Origin: WTFV01 sp965203525
GTDB taxonomy: Bacteria > Acidobacteriota > Vicinamibacteria > Vicinamibacterales > UBA8438
Assembly: GCA_965203525.1 (NCBI GenBank)
Contig: OZ241898.1
Span: forward strand, 3,720,001-3,784,000
Reading direction: 5' to 3'
Length of the DNA: 64,000 nt
Both the position numbers and the translations under genes were made by a program. How positions within the stretch are numbered: the first letter of the stretch is position 1; each line of letters opens with the position of its first letter. This document shows, piece after piece, positions 36,121 to 44,989 of this stretch. The notes beneath the pieces are model-generated. The model was not told where the DNA came from, searched no databases, and saw only the letters and a program-made list of their open reading frames with translations.

Positions 36121-36305
36121 CCGGTCGGTGGCGGACAGGGACGGCCGTCGGCCAGCCGCGCGACAGGCGCACCACGCCGCCCCCGGGACCAGACACGGTG
36201 CCGTCCCTCGCCCCGTGCCGCCGGGCCGCCGCCACCGCCACCACCACGGTGAGCGGGCGCCGCCGGAAGACGAGGGCGCCGGGGCGGATCGGGTAGTATC
36301 GTCCG

Positions 36306-36827
36306 ATGCCAGTCCTGCGCCTCGCGCTCGCCCTGCTCTTCGCCGCCGGCCTTGCCCTCGACGCCCGGACGCCGGACTTCTCCGGCTTCTGGACGCTCGA
36401 CCGCGAGGCCAGCGACATCACGCCCCCCGCCTTCAGCGGCGGCCGGGGCGGGTCGTCCATCGACCGCCTCTTCATCACCCACGCCGCGAACGGCACGCTG
36501 ATCATCGGCGCCGAGACGAACGGTCTGAAGGCGTGGTCGTATACGCCGGGACGGGAGGGAACGATTCCGGTCGGGCGCGAGACCACCATGCGCGCCGTCT
36601 CGCGGTGGGAAGGGGGGCGGCTGGTGGCGGAGGGCGCGCGCGGCGGCATGCGGATGCGCGAGGTGCTGACGCTGAGCGCCGGCGGCGCCCGCCTCACCAT
36701 CGAGGTGACGACCACGACGCCGGAGGGCGTCACGAGGAACCGGCTCGTCTATCTGAAGGACCAGCCGGTCGGCGCCTGCGAGACGTGGGCGATGCCCTGC
36801 AAGGACTTCACCGACCGGCAGCGGTAG
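36306..36827 (+). CDS. Small secreted protein (DFSGFW family)
   Basis: Product of 173 aa with a signal peptide (LRLALALLFAAGLALDA). The motif PDFSGFWTLDREASD begins a beta-rich domain of a type common in Acidobacteriota secreted proteins. The body has GLKAWSYTPGREGT and RMREVLTLSAGGARLTIEV. Function unknown. The last 20 bp overlap the convergent propeller gene at 36808. Confidence 0.7.
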   Translation: MPVLRLALALLFAAGLALDARTPDFSGFWTLDREASDITPPAFSGGRGGSSIDRLFITHAANGTLIIGAETNGLKAWSYTPGREGTIPVGRETTMRAVSRWEGGRLVAEGARGGMRMREVLTLSAGGARLTIEVTTTTPEGVTRNRLVYLKDQPVGACETWAMPCKDFTDRQR

Positions 36828-38130
36828 CCGGCGGCGCCAGGTCGAGCGCGACGATCTTCTCGCGGTCGCGCGCGTAGAGCGTGGTCCCGACCAGCGTCGG
36901 GGCGGTCCAGGCGCGCGTGTCGAACAACGGCGTCGAGGCCAGCCGGGTCATGCCGCCCGGCGTCAGGACGACCAGGCTCAGGTCGCCGTCCTCCTCCAGG
37001 ATCAGCGTCTTGCCGCCAGCGTGCAGCAGGCTCGCCCGGCTGAAGCCGCGCTCGCGCCAGGCGGTCTCGCCGGTGGCCACGTGCGTCGCGGTCAGGATCG
37101 CGGCGGCGCCCTGGCCGCTCGTGCCGTAGACGAAGTCCCCGAGGCGGATCGGGTTCAGGAACGTGAAGCGGAGCCGCGGGTCGTACCAGAGCTCCTCGAC
37201 GCGCGTCACGCCCCCGTCCCGCGAGAGCCGGATCGCGCGGCTGCCGCCGATGTAGCCGGACGAGAGGAAGAGGACGTCGTCCTCGTCGCTCCAGAGCGGG
37301 ATCTGGAAGTTGAAGTCGTTGCCGGCGTCGTGCGGGTGCGCCCACAGGATCTCGCCGGTGTCGGGATCGAGCCCGTGGACCGCCTGCCCGGCGAAGACCA
37401 CCAGGTGCTGCTCTCCGTCGAAGTCGATCAACCCCGGCGGCGCCTCCGACACCAGGAAGCTGCCGCTGCGCCAGGCGACGCCGCCGTCCTCCTGCCGCAA
37501 CGCCATCACCGCCTGCCCGGGACCGCCCACCTGCACGATGATCGTGTCCTTGTACGGCAGCGGACTGACCCCGTAGCCCGACTTGATCATCGAACGGATC
37601 AGGAGCGGCGGGGCGCCGAAGTCGGTCACGAAGTTGCGCGCCCAGAGGAGCGCGCCGGTCGCCGCGTCGAAGACGTGCAGCTCCTTGTTGGTTCCGATCG
37701 CGAAGAGCCGGCCGCCCGCCAGCAGCGGCGTCGCGTGCGGGCCGGCGCCCTGGTCGAAGTCCTGCACGACCGACGGGTAGGCGTACTCCCAGAGGGTCTC
37801 GCCGGTCGCCGCGTCGAGGGCGACGACCGCTTCTTCCCCGCTCCACGGCGCGCCGCCCCCTTCGCCGTGGGCGACGCGGTACATCGTGTGCAGCCGGCCG
37901 CCGCCGGCGATGATCGCCGAGTGCCCGGCCCCGAGCGGCCGCTCCCAGATCACCGGCGGCCCCTCCGCCGGCCACGCGTCGGCCAGACCGGGGGCGTCGT
38001 AGAGGAAGTCGCGGCTCGGGCCGCCCCACTGCCACCAGTCGCGCGCGGCGTCCACCTCCTGGGCGCGGGGCGCGGCGAAGACAGCGAGCGCGGCGGCGGC
38101 GACGGCGACGGCCGAAATCAGTCGTCCCAT
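36808..38130 (-). CDS. PQQ-type beta-propeller protein
   Basis: Product of 440 aa with a signal peptide (AVAVAAAALAVFAAPRAQE). Repeated propeller blades follow, for example WQWGGPSRDFLYDAPG, EAVVALDAATGETLWEYAYP, LHVFDAATGALLWARNF and HGLDPDTGEILWAHPHDAG. These match the quinoprotein-like outer-membrane assembly/dehydrogenase fold, but no catalytic quinone residues are evident. A second such gene lies at 38887-40257, so the two may be an old duplication with a protease pair inserted between. Extracytoplasmic; ligand unknown. Confidence 0.85.
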   Translation of the reverse strand: MGRLISAVAVAAAALAVFAAPRAQEVDAARDWWQWGGPSRDFLYDAPGLADAWPAEGPPVIWERPLGAGHSAIIAGGGRLHTMYRVAHGEGGGAPWSGEEAVVALDAATGETLWEYAYPSVVQDFDQGAGPHATPLLAGGRLFAIGTNKELHVFDAATGALLWARNFVTDFGAPPLLIRSMIKSGYGVSPLPYKDTIIVQVGGPGQAVMALRQEDGGVAWRSGSFLVSEAPPGLIDFDGEQHLVVFAGQAVHGLDPDTGEILWAHPHDAGNDFNFQIPLWSDEDDVLFLSSGYIGGSRAIRLSRDGGVTRVEELWYDPRLRFTFLNPIRLGDFVYGTSGQGAAAILTATHVATGETAWRERGFSRASLLHAGGKTLILEEDGDLSLVVLTPGGMTRLASTPLFDTRAWTAPTLVGTTLYARDREKIVALDLAPPATAAGR

Positions 38131-38140
38131 TGGATTCGTC

Positions 38141-38596
38141 TCAATCGTTGCTCAGGGTGACGATGCCGGTGCGTCCGTCGTACGTCATGGCGAAGTATCG
38201 CAGGAACGTTCGGCCGATGAGAGCGAAGTGCGCCTGCCCGCCGACGCGTAACGCGACGCCCGCGAACCTCCCGTAAATCGTGACCTGGAGACTCGGCACG
38301 TGGATCTGGCCAAGGTACATGTTGACCTCGGCGGCTCCGTGCGCACCCGCGATCTCTTGGCGATCGACGACCGGCAAGCGCCGAATCAACGCAAGATCGT
38401 TGTCGATGCAACTTTGGGCGGCGCCGGTGTCCACGAGCGCCGGAAGTTGGTCCGCCGGCAGAGCCGGCGGCGCTTGACCGGCGGGCCGGAACGCGGGATC
38501 GAAGCCGATCCGAACTTCCAGCGTGGGCCCGAACCGGCTGAGCAGACTGCTTCCGGACTCCGCGTCGTCCGAAAATCCGCAGTCAGCGGTCGCCAT
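38141..38596 (-). CDS. Retropepsin-like aspartic protease
   Basis: Product of 151 aa. The catalytic motif is ALVDTGAAQSCID (D56-T-G-A), and the second conserved block is IGRTFLRYFAMTYDGRTG, both as in bacterial retropepsin-like proteases. It has no signal peptide, so it probably acts in the cytoplasm as a homodimer. Its 5' end overlaps the small gene before it by 14 bp, so the two are translated together. Confidence 0.85.
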   Translation of the reverse strand: MATADCGFSDDAESGSSLLSRFGPTLEVRIGFDPAFRPAGQAPPALPADQLPALVDTGAAQSCIDNDLALIRRLPVVDRQEIAGAHGAAEVNMYLGQIHVPSLQVTIYGRFAGVALRVGGQAHFALIGRTFLRYFAMTYDGRTGIVTLSND

Positions 38597-38831
38597 GGAC
38601 GGGGCGGTACTGAACCGACGCCGGCAGTTGGAAAGGGCCCGCGCCGACCTGCCGAATCAGGTACGGCCCGCGGCCGAAACGCCGCACCGCCTCCTCGGCC
38701 GCTTTCTGGAAATCATCATATGCGCCGACGAGACGTTCGCCGCACATCACGATCCACTGGCCGTTGTGATCGGTTTCCAGATCACTGCGCATGCGTTCGT
38801 ATGCCGCGATCTCGTCCTTCAGACGGGCCAT
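38583..38831 (-). CDS. Small partner protein of the aspartic protease
   Basis: Product of 82 aa. It contains RMRSDLETDHNGQWIVMCGE, VGAYDDFQKAAEEAVRRFGR and GPYLIRQVGAGPFQLP, which together form a compact fold. I have met this sequence type next to retropepsin-like proteases, as here. A substrate, inhibitor or toxin-antitoxin-like role is possible; none is shown by the sequence. It leads a two-gene operon with the protease. Confidence 0.75.
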   Translation of the reverse strand: MARLKDEIAAYERMRSDLETDHNGQWIVMCGERLVGAYDDFQKAAEEAVRRFGRGPYLIRQVGAGPFQLPASVQYRPVHGDR

Positions 38832-38886
38832 GGGCCGGCTCCCCGCGGGTCGATACCCGACTGTACCACGCCCCGCTTCGCCGCCG

Positions 38887-40257
38887 CTACTCGTAGTCCT
38901 CGGCCGCGAGCGACAGCCGCACCACCTCGGCGTCGTTGCGAGCCACGACGTGGCGGTTGGCGAACGCCGGGTGCGCCCACAGGACCGCGCGGTCGTCCCA
39001 GCGGCCGGAGGCGCCGCCGCGGGTGCGCGTGGTCGGCGTCAGGAGCAGCGTCCGGCCGACCTCCTCGTAGCCCGCCGGCGTGAAGCGGGCGATGACCAGC
39101 TCGCCGGTCTCGTTGATCACGAACCAGCGGTCGCCGTTACGGACCAGGTACGAGTTCGCCCACCGCTCGTGCGGCGTGAGCCGGTCGGTCGACCAGAGCC
39201 GTTCGCCGGTCGCCGCGTCGACGCCGCGGAACTCGCCGTAGCTGCTGAGGCCGTACAGGGCGTCGCCCGCCACCACCGGCGTCGACAGGGTCGCCCCCTG
39301 CGGCGGACGGTCGGTCCGGCTCGGGTTCGCGCCTTCCCAGAGCAGGCGCGCCGCGGGGCGGTCGGAGTTGAGGGCCAGCATCAGGCCGCCGTTCTCCACC
39401 TGCGTCACCAGCAGGTAGCGCCCGCTGCGGACCGGCGTGCCGATGGTCAGCCCGCTCGGGATCGGAAAGTCGTGCTGCCACCAGGTGGCGCCGGTGGCCG
39501 GATCGAGCGACGTCACCGCCGCGGCGTGCCAGACGATCAACTGCCGCACCCCGCCGGCGGTGATCACGATCGGCGAGGAGTAGCCCGGCTCCGAGGTGGT
39601 CTCGATGGCGCGCCACGCCTCGGCGCCGGTCCGCTTGTCGAACGCCACCACCATCGCGTCCGGCTCGCCGCCGAGCAGGGCGATGAGGTGGTCGCCCTCG
39701 ACCAGCGGCGACTGCGAAACGCCGAAGACGGGCACCGTCACGCCGTAGTCGGCGGCGGTGTCGACCCGCCAGAGCAGGTCTCCCGTCGCGACGTCGAAGC
39801 ACGACAGCATCCCGGCCGCTCCCAGGACGTGGACCCGGCCGCCGTCCACCGTGGGGGTCGCCCGCGGACCGATCGCGAACTTGAAGTGGATGTTGCGGTA
39901 GGTCGCCGGCCACTCCCGCGTCCAGAGGACCTCGCCGGTCTCCTCGTCGAGCGCGAGCAGCCGTTCGTGGCCGTCCATCGTGCGGCTGCCCGGCGTCTCC
40001 CGGTAGTCGAGGACGAAGACGCGGCCGCCGGCCACGGCCGGCCCGGCGAACCCGCCGCGAATCGGCGTCCGCCACTTGACGAGCAGCCCGTCGTCGGGAA
40101 AGTCCTCGAGCAGGCCGGTGTCGCTCCACACCGCGTCCCGGTTGACGCCGCGCCACTGCGGCCAGTCCTCGGCATGCAGGCCGATCGTCGCGAGGCAGAC
40201 TGCCGCCCACGCGATCGCGGCGATGGTCGTCCGGGTCGGAAAACGACGGTCAGGCAT
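38887..40257 (-). CDS. PQQ-type beta-propeller protein
   Basis: Product of 456 aa. Signal peptide (IAAIAWAAVCLATIGLHA), then DWPQWRGVNRDAVWS, the usual opening of PQQ-like propeller proteins. Blades include LLALDEETGEVLWTREWPA, FDVATGDLLWRVDTAA and VDAATGERLWSTDRLTP. No quinone-binding or metal site is obvious. ATG at 40257 has GGAGAAG upstream and is preferred over 40269. Confidence 0.85.
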   Translation of the reverse strand: MPDRRFPTRTTIAAIAWAAVCLATIGLHAEDWPQWRGVNRDAVWSDTGLLEDFPDDGLLVKWRTPIRGGFAGPAVAGGRVFVLDYRETPGSRTMDGHERLLALDEETGEVLWTREWPATYRNIHFKFAIGPRATPTVDGGRVHVLGAAGMLSCFDVATGDLLWRVDTAADYGVTVPVFGVSQSPLVEGDHLIALLGGEPDAMVVAFDKRTGAEAWRAIETTSEPGYSSPIVITAGGVRQLIVWHAAAVTSLDPATGATWWQHDFPIPSGLTIGTPVRSGRYLLVTQVENGGLMLALNSDRPAARLLWEGANPSRTDRPPQGATLSTPVVAGDALYGLSSYGEFRGVDAATGERLWSTDRLTPHERWANSYLVRNGDRWFVINETGELVIARFTPAGYEEVGRTLLLTPTTRTRGGASGRWDDRAVLWAHPAFANRHVVARNDAEVVRLSLAAEDYE

Positions 40258-40939
40258 CAGCTTCTCCACGGTCGGTCCGGGACTCGTCGCCGCACGGCCG
40301 GCGTGCGTGCGCTCCCGGCGCGGTCTGCGAGCCGTCAGGATAGACGATCCGGGACCGGGCGGCCACGGCGAGTCTGCGACGTTGGGGGGCTCAGGCGGGC
40401 TCGACGTCGAACGCCGCGACGTCGCGCTCGGCAGCGCTGATCTCCACCCCGATCAGATGCACCGCGCGGCCCGGTGCGCGGTACTTGTCCGCGTAGCGGC
40501 GCGCCCGCAACTGCGCCAGCGCCGCGTTCTCCGGCCGTGGGCGCTTCTCGCTCGCGCCGCCCGGCCGCGATCTCCGCGCCGTCCGCTCCACCACCTTGAA
40601 CTCGAACAGGAACGCGGCGTCGCCTGGCACCACCGCCAGGTCCAGCCGCCCGCGGCTGGTGGCGTCCTCGACCGTCACGCCGTCCACCGACGCCTGGAAC
40701 CAGGCGTAGAAGACGCTCGACCAGTAGCCCTCGTAGCGGGCGACCTCGTTCCGCCGGTGCCAGTCGTGCGGGATGCCCGCCAGCAGCTTCCGGAACAGCG
40801 CCTCCAGGCCGCTCCAGTCCGCCGCCGCCAGCACACGGCGGAGCGCGATGCCGCTTCCCGCCGACCGCCAGCGGGGCGCCAGCGCGTCCAGCAGGCTCTC
40901 GTTCAGGCCCCGCCGCACTTCCCGGTTCGGATACCCTAG

Positions 40940-42699
40940 CCTGGATTATTCACCGGGGGTGCCGATCCGGGAGAGACACAAGGGCCTCCGCGCGGTAAAA
41001 TCGCAGTGGCAACAGGCATTTTCACCACCACGGAGGCCCCTGCGTGACGACCGACACGATACCACAGACTGTCCTGTTCCCGGAACTGTTCGACAAGCCC
41101 CTCGTCGCCACCTTCGACCGCGAGCACGCCAGCTCCGACGGCGGAGCCGTTCTCCTCAAGGCGGCCGAGCGCGTGTACGGCCTCGTCAAGACGTTTGCCC
41201 GCTGTCTCGCCGACCGGCGCGACCCGGAGAAGATTCGGCACACGCTCGCGGAACTGGTCGGGCAGCGGATCTTCGGCATCGCGTGCGGCCACCCCGACGG
41301 CAACGATGCCGACGATCTGGCCGACGACCCCGTTCACAAGCTGCTGCTCGGACGGGACCCGGTGGCCGGCGCGCCGCTGGCGTCGCAACCGACGATCTCG
41401 CGGTTCGAGAACAGCCCGGGCCGCGGCGCGCTCTATCGCATGGCGCGGGAGTTGGCGGCGAGCGTCATCGAGCGGCACCGGCGCCGGCTGGGGCGGCGGG
41501 TGCGGCGCATCACCATCGATCTGGACCCGACCGACGACCTGACGCATGGCGCACAACAGCTTTCGTTCTTCAACGGACACTACGGCGGCTGGTGTTATCT
41601 GCCGCTGCTCGCGTTCCTGACCTTCAACGACGAGACGGAGCAGTATCTGTGCGCGGCGGTGCTGCGGCCGGGCAATGCGGTGGCGGCCGACGGGAGCCTG
41701 GGCCTGCTGAGACGGCTGCTGCCGATGCTGCGGGCGGCGTTTCCGCGGACGTCGTTTCTCGTCCGGCTCGACGGGGGCTTTGCGACCCCGGAGGTCTTCG
41801 ATTTCCTGGAGGCGGAACCGGGACTCGACTACGTGGTGGCGATGGGCAGGAACGCGGTGTTGGTGCGGCAGGCCGAATCCGCCATGGCGGCGGCCCGCGC
41901 GCAGAGCGGGGCCAGCGGCCGGACCGAGCACGTCTATACCGACACCCGCTACGCGGCCCGCACGTGGAAGCGCGAACGCCGGGTCGTGATCAAGGCCGAA
42001 GTGGTCCGGCATCCGGGCCGCGAGCCGCGGGACAATCCGCGCTTCGTCGTGACGAATCTCCCGCAGAATCCGCGCTTCGTCTACGAGAAGGTCTACTGCG
42101 CCCGCGGCGACGTCGAGAACCGGATCAAGGAGTTGCTGGACGGTCTGCAGATCGACCGCACGAGCTGCTGCCGGTTCCTGGCGAACCAGTTGCGCGTGTT
42201 GCTGACGGCTGCCGCCTACGTGCTCATGCAGGAACTGCGGCTGCGGGCGGCGCGAACCGGCTGTGCCCGCACCCAGGTGACGTGGCTGCGCAACCGGCTG
42301 CTGAAGCTCGGCGTGCACGTCGTCGGCTCCGTGCGCCGCATCGTCCTGCATCTGCCCCGGGGGACGCCGCATCTGAACGCATGGCGGCGCATCGCGCTGG
42401 CCCTCGGCGCCCGCGCCGGGTAGTCCGAAACCCGCGCAGCCCGTAGCCCGAACCGCACCGCCCGCGACGGCGGAGCCTTGCCTGAACCCGCCTGTCCGCA
42501 ACCGCCGGGCCCGCGAACGACGCCTTCGATGACGGTTGCTCGCCCTCGGCGGTCCTGAATCCGTCTGTCCGCAACCGCCAGACCCGTGAAGGCTGTTCCA
42601 CGCGTCGCGGCCCGCGCACCGACGCGTGTCCGAGACCCCGTTTCGTGGCCGAGCATGGCCCGTCGGGGCCTCATGCCCGACCTTCATGAATAATCCAGG
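40940..42699 (+). mobile_element. IS1380-like element, copy 2
   Basis: A 1760-bp element with CCTGGATTATTCA ends and CTAG duplications at 40936-40939 and 42700-42703, the same target as copy 1. Orientation is opposite to copy 1. The 276 bp after the transposase gene contain two related 45-bp blocks at 42481 and 42554 (73-bp offset). Confidence 0.92.
41044..42423 (+). CDS. IS1380-like transposase, copy 2
   Basis: Product of 459 aa from GTG 41044, with GGAGG seven bases upstream. DDE residues are in TIDLDPTDD, LVRLDGGF and CARGDVENRIKELL. Almost identical to copy 1. No disruption, so probably functional. Confidence 0.92.
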   Translation: MTTDTIPQTVLFPELFDKPLVATFDREHASSDGGAVLLKAAERVYGLVKTFARCLADRRDPEKIRHTLAELVGQRIFGIACGHPDGNDADDLADDPVHKLLLGRDPVAGAPLASQPTISRFENSPGRGALYRMARELAASVIERHRRRLGRRVRRITIDLDPTDDLTHGAQQLSFFNGHYGGWCYLPLLAFLTFNDETEQYLCAAVLRPGNAVAADGSLGLLRRLLPMLRAAFPRTSFLVRLDGGFATPEVFDFLEAEPGLDYVVAMGRNAVLVRQAESAMAAARAQSGASGRTEHVYTDTRYAARTWKRERRVVIKAEVVRHPGREPRDNPRFVVTNLPQNPRFVYEKVYCARGDVENRIKELLDGLQIDRTSCCRFLANQLRVLLTAAAYVLMQELRLRAARTGCARTQVTWLRNRLLKLGVHVVGSVRRIVLHLPRGTPHLNAWRRIALALGARAG

Positions 42700-43935
42700 C
42701 TAGCCGGTACAGGGGCAGACCGTCGGGGTCCTTTTCCTCCTCCGCGATGGTCAGATAGCCGGTCTGGAACAGCAGCGCTTCGGTCGACACGGCGTCCACG
42801 TCGAAGGCCGACAGCAGGGCGGCGTTGGCGTGGACGTCCTCGAGGTCCGGGGCGGAGAAGCCGCGCCGCAGCAGCGTGTCGACCAGGAAGCGCGGCGTCG
42901 CGGTCTCGAACCAGTGCGCTTCGAACTCGCGGCTGGCGAACAGATGGAGGATGGCCCAGGGGTTGTAGACGCGCTCTTCCCCCCGCCAGTTGTAGCCGTT
43001 GTACCAGGCGCGGATCCGGTCCCGGTCGAGGCCGGGGAGCTCGGGCGCGAACACGGTGTCGAGGTCCGCCTCGGTGTAGCCGCAGACGGCCGCGCAGCGC
43101 GGGTCCAGGGTGAGGTCGGTGAGGAAGTTCAGGTCGGAGAACAGGCTGACCTTCGAGAACTTGCTGACGCCGGTGAAGAAGGTGAGCTCGACGTGGGCGT
43201 CGCAGTCCTTGATGGCGCCGTACAGCCCCCGCAGGTCGTCGCGGTTGGCCCTCGCCTGCGCGTTGCCGGCACGGGGGGCGGCGCCTCGTTCTTCCCCTGG
43301 AAACTCCGCCTCGTCTTGTGCGCCCACGATCGGCTTGTCGTACTCGTCCACCAGCACGACGACGCGCTCGCCCGTGCGCTCGCGCAACGCCTCGATCAAC
43401 CGGCGGAAGCGCACGGGAGGGCTTCCGCCGCCCGCATCGATGCCGGCCCGGCGTCCGACGTCCTCGATCTGCGCCGTCGCGCTCTCCACCAGGGCGTCCG
43501 GCCGCTTGAAGTTGCCGCCGGCGAAGCTCAGCCGCACGACGGGATGGCGCTTCGACCAGTCCCAGGCGTCATGGACGGCCAGGCCGCGGAACAACGGCTC
43601 GGCGCCCTCGTACAGCTCCTTGAGCGTGTCCACGAACAGGCTCTTGCCGAAGCGCCGGGGGCGCGACAGGAAGTAGTGCTTGGCGTCGCCTGCCGCGATC
43701 CGTCGGGCGAAGGCCGTCTTGTCGACGTAGTAGTAGCCTTCCTCCCGGATGCGGCGGAAGGTCTGGATGCCGACGGGAAGCCTGCGCCTGTCCACCGCGG
43801 GATCATACTTTCGGTCCGTGCTCGCGCTCCGGGCAGCGGGGTTTCGCCACGGGCTGGCAGGAGTTGCCGTGTCGGAACAGGTGCGGTAACGTGTCCGAAC
43901 AACGATTCACCGGCAGGGACCGAAAGGGCACGACG

Positions 43936-44646
43936 ATGCAAATCACCAGACGATCCGTACGGACCCCTGACGCTCGCCGATCGCACCGCACGTCTCGCCG
44001 CATCGTTGCGCTCCTGCTGCCGACGCTCGTGTCGGCCGCCGTCCTCCCGGCGGCTGCCGGGCAGTCCCGCGCGCCGGCCGGCGGCGCAGCGGCCGCGGAC
44101 GCCGCCCCCTCTCCGCGCGAAGCCGGGCGCCCGCCGTACAAGGTGCTGGCGACCCGGCGCGCCTCGACGCTGGAGCAGGAGCTGAACGGGGGAGCGGCCG
44201 ACGGCTATCGGCTGCACAGCATCACGTGGAAGCGCCAGCTATACGGGACCTTCCTGTTTCCGTTTCCGGGGGACCGGAACGAAATCGCGGCGCTCACCGT
44301 GCTCGACGGCCGGCCCGGACGGTTCCGCTACCGCGTGCTGCGGGGGTTGTCCGAGGCGGATCTGGAGACCGCGCTGAACGAGGCGGCGCAAGAGGGATTC
44401 GGCGTCCGTTCGGTGGGAAAGTTCATCGTCCTCGAACGGGATGACGCCGGGACGTCCGCCCGGCGGGAGTACGAGGTCGTCACCACCAGCAAGGTGACGA
44501 CGCTCGAAGCGGAGCTGCGCGCGATGCGTGACGACGGATATGCGCCGGTCGGGCTTCTGCCTCCGCGCGGCGTGGTCGAAGGGCTCGTCGCGATCCTGTC
44601 GCGCCCGGCGCGGAACGTCGGCCCCCCGGCGGCGGCCGCGCCCTGA
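43936..44646 (+). CDS. Secreted protein with two related repeats
   Basis: Product of 236 aa, family not recognised. After a signal segment (RRIVALLLPTLVSAAVLPAA) it contains two similar motifs about 100 residues apart: YKVLATRRASTLEQELN and YEVVTTSKVTTLEAELR, each followed by a DGY segment. This resembles a duplicated DUF4177-like unit. ATG at 43936 follows AAAGGG. It diverges from the broken ATPase gene. Confidence 0.65.
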   Translation: MQITRRSVRTPDARRSHRTSRRIVALLLPTLVSAAVLPAAAGQSRAPAGGAAAADAAPSPREAGRPPYKVLATRRASTLEQELNGGAADGYRLHSITWKRQLYGTFLFPFPGDRNEIAALTVLDGRPGRFRYRVLRGLSEADLETALNEAAQEGFGVRSVGKFIVLERDDAGTSARREYEVVTTSKVTTLEAELRAMRDDGYAPVGLLPPRGVVEGLVAILSRPARNVGPPAAAAP

Positions 44647-44989
44647 CCACCGCGCCGGCGCGCCCCGAATCCCGGCGCGCCGGCGTCGTGCAGCGCCTGG
44701 CGTGACGGCGCGGCCCCGGTGCGGATGCTCGTGGCGCCAGGTCCCGGCGCGCCGGCGTCGTGCGGCGCCGCCCGCCGAGCGGCTGCCGAAGGTGTCGCCG
44801 ACCGGTGGCCGGATCCTGCGGATCCCCCGACGCGGTTTCCTCGACCGGTGGTCGGATCCCGCGGATCCCCCGACGCCGGTCTCCTCAGCCGAAGGTGTCG
44901 CCGACCGGGTGGCCGGATCCCGCGGATCCCCCGACGCCGGTTTCCTCGACCGGTGGCCGGATCCCGCGGATCCCCCGACGCCGGTCTCC
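44647..44989. repeat. 343-bp intergenic block of about 104-bp dimeric repeats
   Basis: The core GGATCCCGCGGATCCCCCGA occurs at about 44811 (with one change), 44854, 44915 and 44959. Spacing alternates 43, 61 and 44 bp, so a two-core unit of about 104 bp is present twice. It fills the space between the secreted protein and the 3' end of the efflux permease. No gene is seen; it may include a transcription stop for the convergent genes. Confidence 0.8.

Larger units (their letters stand above)
40391..43795 (-). pseudogene. AAA-ATPase with PD-(D/E)XK nuclease domain, split by IS1380
   Basis: Removing the IS1380-like copy 2 and one CTAG restores a 1641-bp frame (546 aa); the junction reads PLYRLGYPNREVRRGL. 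The N-terminal ATPase (about 1-365) has RPRRFGKS at 45-52 and VVVLVDEYDKP, the AAA-ATPase-like family found beside PD-(D/E)XK domains in many bacteria. The C-terminal nuclease has GRLDLAVV...FLFEFKVVE. Remaining pieces are 42700-43795 and 40391-40939. Single-gene immunity is sometimes suggested for this family, but its role is unproven. It is inactive here unless the pieces are used separately. Confidence 0.88.
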
